This document shows positions 49,055 to 56,576 of a DNA stretch of 64,000 bases, piece after piece; the first letter of the stretch is position 1; each line of letters begins with the position of its first letter. Source of the DNA: MED-G105 sp050331095 (GTDB taxonomy: Bacteria > Pseudomonadota > Alphaproteobacteria > Caulobacterales > Parvularculaceae); NCBI GenBank assembly GCA_050331095.1, contig JBHJHE010000007.1:1-64000 (forward strand), read 5' to 3'. The position numbers and the translations under genes are program-made. The notes below the pieces were generated by a model. It ran no database searches, had not been told where the DNA came from, and worked only from the letters and a program-made list of their open reading frames with translations.

Positions 49055-50191
49055 GTGGACGTGCGACGACGACTGATCCCGATGCTTCTCGCCGGCGCCG
49101 CGACGCTCGCGAGCGCCGCCTATCTTTTGGTCAACGTCATCGGCGCGCCGGGAACCGCCGCCAACGCCGCGGCGGCGGGCGAGGGGGACGACGCCGCGCG
49201 TCGCGGGCCCCCCGCCCTCGTCGAACTCGCCCGCGCGGAAACCCGCACCTTCGCCCCGCTCGCCGAGACGCCGGGCTCGGTCGTCTCCATGCGCGACAGC
49301 CTCATCGCCGCGGAGACGAACGGCAGGATCGTCTGGATCGCCGACGTTGGCGACGAAATCGAAGAAGGCGGCGTCATCGCCCGGATCGACAAGGACAACG
49401 CGCAGCTGCGCCACGACGATCAGGCCGCGGAGGTCGCGCGCCTGCGCTCGCGATCTTCTTATCTCGACCGCAATTTCGAGCGCTTCGCCGAGGCGGGCGA
49501 CGAGCTCGGCGAATCCGACGCCTCGCTCGACGAGATGCGGGCGAACCGCGACGAAGCGCGCAACGCGCTCGCCCGCGCCGTCGTCGCCCTAAAGCAGGCC
49601 GCGCTCGATCTTGAACGCACCGACGTCCGCGCGCCGTTCGGCGGACGGATCGTCACCCGCGAGATCGAGATCGGCGAGTTCGCCAATCCCGGCGCCGCGA
49701 TCGTCCGGCTCGTCGACGCCAACAATGTGGAGGTGACGGCGCGCGCGCCGGCGAGCCTCGCGCGCAACGTGGCGCCCGGCGCCAAGGTCGAGGTGCGCAA
49801 CGGCGCGGAGACGGTGGACGCCGCCGTGCGCGCCGTCGTTCCGGTGGGAGATGAACTGAGCCGGATGCTGGAGTTGCGCCTCGAACTGCCGGACGTCGGC
49901 TGGTACATCGGCTCGCCGGTGCGCGCGATGATGCCGACGGACGCTCCGCGCAAGGCGATCGCGGCGCCGCGCGACGCGCTCATCCTGCGCGCCTCGGGCG
50001 TCAGCGTGTTCGTCGTCGACGCCGGGAACGTCGCCCGGCGCGTCACGGTCGAAACCGGCGTCGCGGACGGCGATTTCATCGAAATCATCGGCGATCTGAA
50101 ACCGGGCCAGAACGTCGTCGTGCGCGGCGGCGAGCGCCTGCGCGACGGCCAGGCGGTCACGACGTCGGACGAGGAAGATCTCTCGTCCTGA
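49055..50191 (+). CDS. RND periplasmic adaptor (MFP) for the second pump
   Basis: The 378-residue adaptor begins at a GTG (49055) with ACGGAGG upstream. An N-terminal helix (RRLIPMLLAGAATLASAAYLL) serves as anchor or signal. A lipoyl-like half follows (IAAETNGRIVWIADVGDEIEEGGVIARID), then a short hairpin (RNFERFAEAGDELGESDASLDEMRANRDEARNAL), the second half (LERTDVRAPFGGRIVTREIEIGEFANPGAAIVRL) and the C-terminal domain (IGDLKPGQNVVVRGGERLRDGQAV). It couples to the permease at 45948. The permease-then-MFP order is the reverse of the neighbouring pump, consistent with an independent origin. Confidence 0.93.
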   Translation: MDVRRRLIPMLLAGAATLASAAYLLVNVIGAPGTAANAAAAGEGDDAARRGPPALVELARAETRTFAPLAETPGSVVSMRDSLIAAETNGRIVWIADVGDEIEEGGVIARIDKDNAQLRHDDQAAEVARLRSRSSYLDRNFERFAEAGDELGESDASLDEMRANRDEARNALARAVVALKQAALDLERTDVRAPFGGRIVTREIEIGEFANPGAAIVRLVDANNVEVTARAPASLARNVAPGAKVEVRNGAETVDAAVRAVVPVGDELSRMLELRLELPDVGWYIGSPVRAMMPTDAPRKAIAAPRDALILRASGVSVFVVDAGNVARRVTVETGVADGDFIEIIGDLKPGQNVVVRGGERLRDGQAVTTSDEEDLSS

Positions 50192-50297
50192 CGCCGCGCT
50201 TCGGCGTCGCGCGTCGTTGCGGCGCCGAACAGCGCCTTCCCATCGCCCGCGACCGGCGCCATCCTGAAGGTTCTCACGAGACCTCGGGAGCTGATCA

Positions 50298-53144
50298 ATG
50301 ACCGACGCATCCGGTGCGCCACCCGCCGACGTTGAAGGCCTCAAAAGTTGGTGTGCCGAGCGCCTTGGGCCTTCGGCGACCGAAGCGAGCGTCGACCCCC
50401 TCGGCAACGGCGTGCGCCGACTTTCCTTCGCGCTCGCCCACGGCCTCGACGATGGCGAGCTTGCGCTTCCCGCCCTTGCGGACCTCGTCGCCGGCCTCTG
50501 CCGCACGGCCTGTCTTGGCCGCGCGCAGCGGTTGCGCGCCCTGCATCAGCGCGCCGACGCGGACCCGGCGTCGGACGTCGCGGCGATGCTGGCGCCTTTC
50601 GAGGGCGCGTCTTTCGCCGAGTTCAAGGCCGCCGTCGAACGCTCGCGCGCCGGCGTCGTCTTCACCGCGCACCCGACCTTCGCCAACCCGAAGCCGCTGC
50701 GCGACGCGATGGCGGCGTTCGCCTCGCCTGACGGTCCGGGCGACGAGGCGGCGTTCGTGCGCGCGATCGCCGGAGCGCCCCAGGCCTCGACGGGCGGGGT
50801 CACGCTATTCCACGAACACGCCGAGGCGATGGACGCGCTCGCCCGGGCGCAGGACGCGATCGGCGCGCTAACGGAGGAGATCCTGCGCTGGGCGCGGGGT
50901 CGGTGGCCCGGCCGCTGGCGGGAGCTGGCGCCGATCCCGATCAGCCTCGCCACCTGGGTCGGGTACGATCTTGACGGGCGCACGGACATTCATTGGGCTC
51001 AGACGTTCCGCTTGCGCCTCGAGGAGAAGGCCGCGCAGCTTGCGCGCTACGTCGACGCCATATCGGCGGCGAGCGACACCTCCGGGCTCGCCGCGCTCAG
51101 CGTCCGACTCGATGCGGCTGCGCGGCTGACGCGCGAACAGGCCGCGCTTTTCGCGGAGAACCTCGACGACCCGGCGACGGTTGTGGCGGCGGCGAACCAT
51201 CTGACAGCGGAGCATCCCGATCGGCTGGTGACGCTCGAACCCGCGATCGAAACCCTGACCCGCGAGATCGCCGACGCGGCCGACGACGAGGCGGCGCTCG
51301 CGCTGTGCGCCGTGCGCGCGTCGATGCGCAATTACGGGCTCGGCGTCGGCCGCATTCACCTGCGCGTCAACGCCGCGCAGGTGCGCTCGACGCTCGCGAG
51401 CGACCTCGGCGTCGCGCCGGAGGGCGGCTTTTTGAACCGCACGACGCTCGCCGCCGCCGCCGAAGCCGCGAAGGACGCCGATGCGACGGCGCGGCGGATC
51501 AATTTCGCGTCCGTCTTCACCGAGAAGATGACGGCGCGCCGCCAACTGATGTTGTGCGCGCAGTTCCTGAAGCACGTGGACGCCGACGCGCCGATCCGCT
51601 TTCTGATCGCCGAGTGCGAGGCGCCGGCGACGGTGATGGGCGCGGTCTTTCTCGCGCGCCACTATGGCGTCGATCATCGCGTCGACGTCTCGCCCCTGTT
51701 TGAAACGCCCGACGCGCTGGAAAGCGGCGGGCGGTTCATGGAGCGTCTCCTCGACGAACCGGCGTATCGGGACTACATCGAACGGCGAGGGCGCGTCGCG
51801 ATCCAGCTCGGTTTCTCCGACAGCGGACGGTTCATGGGCCAGATCGCCGCCGACATGGCGATCGAACGCGTCCACGTGCTCCTCGCCCGCGAGATGGGCA
51901 AGCGCGGGATCCGCAACGTCGAAGCTCTGCTCTTCAATACCCACGGCGAGTCCATGGGCCGCGGGGGCTTTCCCGGCGACTTTAAAGGGCGTTTCGACCT
52001 TTTGCTGTCGCCCTGGGCGCGCGCGCGCTGCGAGCATGAGGGCGTCGCGACGAACGCGGAGAGCAGCTTTCAGGGCGGGGACGGGTTCATGCATTTCGCG
52101 ACGCCGGCGCTCGCCGCGTCCACCGTCGGCGCCATGGCGCGGTGGGCCTTCGCGCCGATCGAGCGTGACGCCGAAGCCCGTTTTTACACGGATCTGAATT
52201 TCTCATGGGACGTCTACAGAACGATCAAGTCGTGGCAGGAGGATCTTTACGAGGCGCCGGCTTACCAGACGGCGTTGTCGGCGTTCGCGCCGAACCTCCT
52301 GCTTGCGAGCGGGTCGCGCAAAACCCGCCGCCAGAGCGGCGCCTCGGCCGGGGACGTGGCGCGCTCCCTGCGCGCGATCCCGAACAACGCGATCCTGCAA
52401 CAGCTCGCCGCGCCGGCGAACGTCTTCGGCGGGCTCGGCGCCGGGGCTGGACGGGACGTCGACCGGTTCCGCGCGCTCGTTGCGTCGTCGGCGCGCATGG
52501 GCGGGCTCATGACGATGGCGCGGACGGCCCGCGACCTCACGAGCCTCGCGATCCTGAGGGCGTATGCGGACATGTACGATCCGGCGTTCTGGACGATCCG
52601 CGCCCGGCATGCGGGTCAGGAGAGCGACGTCGAGGCCTTCAACCGCGTCGCGTCGCGCCTTGCCGCGTTCGACCACGACGTCGCCCTGTCGCGCCTTGCG
52701 AACCACCTCTCCGTCGACCGCCGCCGATTCGACCGCGCGGGCGAGGAGGGCGGTCCTGGCGGGCCGGCGCGCGAGCCGGCGCCGCAGGATCTCTATCTTC
52801 TGCATGCGGCGCGCATGGCCGCGATGATGCACGGCGTGGCGCTCGTCGCCGGACTGCCGGCGTTCTCAGGCCGCCACGAGGTGACCCATGACGACCTTGT
52901 TGACCGCTGCCTCGCCATGCGTTTCGACGACGTCGCGGACCTCATCGCCGAGATTTTCCCGATGGCGGGGGCGCGCGACGCGACGTTCGACGGACTGACG
53001 GAGCCGAGCGATCCGGTGAAAGACGCCGACGACGGCGGATATCCCGACGTCCACGCGTCGGTCGTCGCGCCGTTGCGCGCCTGCGCCGCGCTCATTCGCG
53101 AGATCACCGCCGGCGTCGCGCACTTTTACGGCGCATACGGATAA
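50298..53144 (+). CDS. Phosphoenolpyruvate carboxylase family protein, divergent
   Basis: A 948-residue protein of PEPC length and order. The active-site blocks are recognisable but altered. The catalytic-His block is VVFTAHPTFANP (His125) rather than TAHPTE; the GGDRDGNP block is GYDLDGRTDI, having lost the Arg; SDSGKDAG is GFSDSGRFMG; and the FHGRGG glycine loop is FNTHGESMGRGGF (546-558), which keeps Arg555. The tail, where PEPC ends QNTG, ends GVAHFYGAYG. PEPC makes oxaloacetate from PEP and bicarbonate to refill the TCA cycle. Loss of several substrate-binding residues makes ordinary activity doubtful; this may be an alphaproteobacterial paralogue with another role. It is transcribed alone. 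Confidence 0.8.
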   Translation: MTDASGAPPADVEGLKSWCAERLGPSATEASVDPLGNGVRRLSFALAHGLDDGELALPALADLVAGLCRTACLGRAQRLRALHQRADADPASDVAAMLAPFEGASFAEFKAAVERSRAGVVFTAHPTFANPKPLRDAMAAFASPDGPGDEAAFVRAIAGAPQASTGGVTLFHEHAEAMDALARAQDAIGALTEEILRWARGRWPGRWRELAPIPISLATWVGYDLDGRTDIHWAQTFRLRLEEKAAQLARYVDAISAASDTSGLAALSVRLDAAARLTREQAALFAENLDDPATVVAAANHLTAEHPDRLVTLEPAIETLTREIADAADDEAALALCAVRASMRNYGLGVGRIHLRVNAAQVRSTLASDLGVAPEGGFLNRTTLAAAAEAAKDADATARRINFASVFTEKMTARRQLMLCAQFLKHVDADAPIRFLIAECEAPATVMGAVFLARHYGVDHRVDVSPLFETPDALESGGRFMERLLDEPAYRDYIERRGRVAIQLGFSDSGRFMGQIAADMAIERVHVLLAREMGKRGIRNVEALLFNTHGESMGRGGFPGDFKGRFDLLLSPWARARCEHEGVATNAESSFQGGDGFMHFATPALAASTVGAMARWAFAPIERDAEARFYTDLNFSWDVYRTIKSWQEDLYEAPAYQTALSAFAPNLLLASGSRKTRRQSGASAGDVARSLRAIPNNAILQQLAAPANVFGGLGAGAGRDVDRFRALVASSARMGGLMTMARTARDLTSLAILRAYADMYDPAFWTIRARHAGQESDVEAFNRVASRLAAFDHDVALSRLANHLSVDRRRFDRAGEEGGPGGPAREPAPQDLYLLHAARMAAMMHGVALVAGLPAFSGRHEVTHDDLVDRCLAMRFDDVADLIAEIFPMAGARDATFDGLTEPSDPVKDADDGGYPDVHASVVAPLRACAALIREITAGVAHFYGAYG

Positions 53145-53168
53145 GAGGCGGATTGCGTCGGCGCGCCC

Positions 53169-55355
53169 TTACGGCGAGGGCGCAGGATCGCCGCCCGCCA
53201 CGTCGATCATGACGCTCGCGGCGCCGACGCCGCCGGGGCCGGTGCACGTCAATCGGTATTCGCCGTCGAACCGGGCGGGGAACGTCTGTTCGCCAACGAC
53301 GTTTCGGAAACCGCTCCAGCCGCCCGACGCGACGCATTCGCCCGCGTCGGCCTCGATCAGCGTCTGCGTGTCGCCGCTGCCAGTCGTTTGCGTCGTCGTC
53401 GAGCCGGAGAACCATTGCAGCGTGACGGGGTCGCCGGCGCTCACCGACGCGTCGTCGACGGAGAGATTGACGTTCGGGACGGGCGCGGTTCCGGTCGCGT
53501 TGACGAAAACGATCTCCGCCTCCACATCCTCGATATTGCTGTCGATGCAGTTAAAGACGATGTCGGACGTTTCGGAGAACGTCACTACGCTCCGCCCAGA
53601 GATCGTTGAGGGATCGAGATCCTCCCATGTGTGGTCGCATGCGTCGGCGTTCGCGTCGAAATCGATCGTCACGGGCTGGCCCGGCTGAACCGCCGCCGGC
53701 GTCACCGTGAGTTCGTTCACGCCGACGTCGAGGGAAGGGTCGATCGACAAGCCGCACGTGGGGTCCGGCGCGTCGCCCGTTCCCGTTCCCTGCAAAAAGC
53801 CGGCGTCGTCGCCCGCAAGGAAGTTCAGGTACTCCTCAAGCGCGGTGAAGCCGTCGCCGTCGGCGTCGCTGTTGCGGTCGTCCGGGTTCGATGGATCGAG
53901 CCCGTTCGCCGCTTCGAACGCGTCCGATATGCCGTCGCGGTCGGCGTCGGCGGGCGCTGCGCCGCCCGCAAGCGTCGGGAAGCCGCCAACCTCGCTGACG
54001 CTGTCGATGACCCCGCCGCTGCACGCGCGCACGTCGCCGACGACGCGCGCGTCGACGACGCCGCGGCCGTTGGCGTTGGCGCCGGCGAAGGCGAGCACGT
54101 CGCGATAGGCCTGGTTGGCGTCGGTGACCGAGTTCGCCGGCAATGACAGGACGCCGCAGCCGACCGGCGCGTCGGAGACGAACTCCAGATCGCGCGGGTT
54201 CAGCGCCAGCTCGTCGGGGTCGGCGTCCGATCGTCTGTTCACGTCGATATTGCCGTCGAGATAGACGCGGAACGTCGCCAGGCCCTCGTTCCGGAAGAGG
54301 TTCAAGGAGTAGTTGTCGAGGCGGCGGCGCGTGTCGTCGCCGAAGATCGCGACGTTGCCGACCCAGTTAAGGTTCGAGGTGCCGTTGCGGTTGAAGACGT
54401 CGCCGAAGACCTGGCCGGCGTTGTAGGTGACGTTGTTGACGAAATCGAACTGCCCCGTGACGATTAGGTTGGGGTTCCGTTCGACGCCGTGGGCGAGCAG
54501 GTTGTGGTGGAACGTCACGTCTCGCGGGCCGCCGACGAAGAACACGCCGAAACCGTGCGGTCCGCTCGTGTGGGTCGAGAAATCGAGGGGCTCGGTGAAC
54601 ATCGACCACTGAATGGTGATGTTGGTCGAGTTCGGCTGCGTGAACGTCGCGTCCGTGCCGTTATTGCCGATGATGTTGACGATTTCGTCCGTGCTCCACG
54701 ACATCGACACATGATCGAGGATGATGTTCGAGCCTTCGATCAGGATGGCGTCGACGTTGCCCGAGGGCTGCGCTGAGGGGCCCGGCCGTATGCTGATGTA
54801 CCGCATGATTACATGGTCGGCGTTGATCAGGATAGGCGAGGAGAGATTGGGCCCGGGGCCTGAGCCGTTGCGGTTCGTCAGCGTTATCCCGTCGCCCGGC
54901 GCCGTTTGGCCGGCGATCGTTAGGAAGGGTTCGTCGACGCGGATGCGCGACTGCGTCTGGATTTCGCCGCCGACGGAGAAAACGCACGTGCGCGGTCCGG
55001 AGGCTTCGGCGCATTCGCGCAACGTGCCGGGCCCGCTGTCGGCGAGGCTGTCGACGATGAAGACGTCGCCGCCGCGCCCGCCGACGGCGCACGCGCCGCA
55101 GCCTTCCGCCGTCGGAAACGAGAGCTGCGTTCCCGTCGCCGGCGGAATGGGCGGCGGGGTCGGCGGCGGCGTGGGGGCGGGCGCAGGCGCAGGCGTCGGC
55201 GTTGGAGCGGGAGACGGAGCCGGGCTCGGGGCCGGGCTCGGCGCCGGCGCGGAACTTGACGAGCCGCCGCCTGAGCCGGCGGCCGCCGCGAGGCCCAACG
55301 CCAAGACGATCGCCCGCGCGCCGGCGCGCCCGGTCAACAAAGCCTTCAGACGCAT
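53169..55355 (-). CDS. Secreted pectate-lyase-fold protein with Ca-binding repeat
   Basis: This is a 728-residue exported protein from the ATG at 55355. The signal sequence (MRLKALLTGRAGARAIVLAL, then GLAAAAGS) has no lipobox. A Pro/Ala/Ser-rich linker leads to a polysaccharide lyase family 1-like parallel beta-helix: PTAEGCGACAVGGRGGDVFIVDSLADSGPGTLRECAE, TIAGQTAPGDGITLTN, HVIMRYISIRPG, SNIILDHVSMSWSTDE, HHNLLAHGVERNP. A thrombospondin type 3-like calcium block (ADADRDGISDAFEAANGLDP, NSDADGDGFTALEEYLN) and two Ig-like beta domains follow. It should cleave or bind an acidic polysaccharide outside the cell; catalytic Arg placement could not be confirmed. Confidence 0.85.
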   Translation of the reverse strand: MRLKALLTGRAGARAIVLALGLAAAAGSGGGSSSSAPAPSPAPSPAPSPAPTPTPAPAPAPTPPPTPPPIPPATGTQLSFPTAEGCGACAVGGRGGDVFIVDSLADSGPGTLRECAEASGPRTCVFSVGGEIQTQSRIRVDEPFLTIAGQTAPGDGITLTNRNGSGPGPNLSSPILINADHVIMRYISIRPGPSAQPSGNVDAILIEGSNIILDHVSMSWSTDEIVNIIGNNGTDATFTQPNSTNITIQWSMFTEPLDFSTHTSGPHGFGVFFVGGPRDVTFHHNLLAHGVERNPNLIVTGQFDFVNNVTYNAGQVFGDVFNRNGTSNLNWVGNVAIFGDDTRRRLDNYSLNLFRNEGLATFRVYLDGNIDVNRRSDADPDELALNPRDLEFVSDAPVGCGVLSLPANSVTDANQAYRDVLAFAGANANGRGVVDARVVGDVRACSGGVIDSVSEVGGFPTLAGGAAPADADRDGISDAFEAANGLDPSNPDDRNSDADGDGFTALEEYLNFLAGDDAGFLQGTGTGDAPDPTCGLSIDPSLDVGVNELTVTPAAVQPGQPVTIDFDANADACDHTWEDLDPSTISGRSVVTFSETSDIVFNCIDSNIEDVEAEIVFVNATGTAPVPNVNLSVDDASVSAGDPVTLQWFSGSTTTQTTGSGDTQTLIEADAGECVASGGWSGFRNVVGEQTFPARFDGEYRLTCTGPGGVGAASVMIDVAGGDPAPSP

Positions 55356-55625
55356 CTTCGCCACTCCCACTCTCGCGTCCGTGATTAGTCGGGAAACGCG
55401 GCGTTACAAAGACACATCCCGGTAAGCGAACTATGTGCGCGACACGCCGCATCGTCGGCGCGGGCCGGCGCATGTCGGAATTGTAATATTTTGGCCGGCT
55501 TGAAAAAAAATCGCGACGAAACAATACCCGACGACGCGGAGACGGATGGTCCGAGCGACCGGTCGACGTCGCCGCGCTTCACGTGACCGACACGAGACAA
55601 CAACCTGCATTCGGGGGATCCGCGC

Positions 55626-56576
55626 GTGCTTGTCGCTGAAAATCTGACGCGAAAATACGGCGATTTCACCGCCGTCTCGGACGTTTCCTTCGAGATCGGC
55701 GCCGGCGAGATCGTCGGGCTTCTCGGCCACACCGGCGCCGGCAAGCCCACCGTCATGAAAATGCTGACGGGGTACCTTGAGCCGACCGCGGGCCGGGTGC
55801 GCGTCGACGGCGTCGACATTGAGGACGACCTCGACGGCGTTCAAGCGACGATCGGCTACTTGCCGGAAAACTGCCCGGTCTATCCCGAGATGACGGTTCT
55901 CGATTATCTCGATTTCGCCGCGGAGTTGCGGCGCGTGTCGGCGGAGAGGCGCCCCGCGGCGATCCGCGCGGCGCTCGAGGCGACGGACCTCTTCGAGAAG
56001 GCGGCTTCGCCGATCGCCGATCTCTCCCGCGGCCTGCGACAACGCGTCGGCGTCGCCCAGGCGATCATCCACGAGCCGAAGATCGTCATCCTCGACGAGC
56101 CGACGAACGGCCTCGACCCGTCGCAGATCCGCCAGATGCGCGCGCTCATCAAGCGCCTCGCGGAGAACGCCACGGTGATCCTGTCGACCCATATTCTTCA
56201 GGAAGTGCAGGCGGTGTGCGAGCGGGCGATCATCATCAATCGGGGCCGGTTGGCGCACGATTCCAGACTGGCCGACATCGACGCAGGCGGACGGTTGCGG
56301 CTTGTCTCTAACCTTGACGCCGCCGCGGCGCGCGCAGCGACGCCGTCCGGATACGGCCTGTCTCCGGCGGCCGACGGCGCGGCGAACGGCGCGCACGCCT
56401 ACGACGTCGCGGTGAACGGCGCTGATCTTGGCGCCGCCGCCACCGAGACCGCGCGCGCGATCATTGAAAAAGGCGGCGAGGTGCGCGCGATTTATCCGAT
56501 CGCCCGCGATCTCGAGACGCTGTTCGCGGAGGTCTCCTCCGGCAAGCTCGACAATGAGGCGGCTTCCCATGCCTAA
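55626..56576 (+). CDS. ABC transporter ATPase (GldA-like) with altered Walker A
   Basis: A 316-residue ABC-2 type ATPase from a GTG at 55626. The Walker A reads GHTGAGKPT (34-42): Lys40 is kept, but the Mg-coordinating Ser/Thr that should follow it is Pro41. Other motifs are normal: signature LSRGLRQRVGVAQAI, Walker B KIVILDEPTNGLD and the H-loop STH. The C-terminal extension (220-316) has VSNLDAAAARAATP and IYPIARDLETLFAEV, as in gliding-type GldA/NosF proteins. It is the first gene of a three-gene export operon and overlaps the permease start by 8 bp. Either ATP hydrolysis is impaired or the Pro codon (CCC, one change from TCC) is a base error. Confidence 0.9.
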   Translation: MLVAENLTRKYGDFTAVSDVSFEIGAGEIVGLLGHTGAGKPTVMKMLTGYLEPTAGRVRVDGVDIEDDLDGVQATIGYLPENCPVYPEMTVLDYLDFAAELRRVSAERRPAAIRAALEATDLFEKAASPIADLSRGLRQRVGVAQAIIHEPKIVILDEPTNGLDPSQIRQMRALIKRLAENATVILSTHILQEVQAVCERAIIINRGRLAHDSRLADIDAGGRLRLVSNLDAAAARAATPSGYGLSPAADGAANGAHAYDVAVNGADLGAAATETARAIIEKGGEVRAIYPIARDLETLFAEVSSGKLDNEAASHA

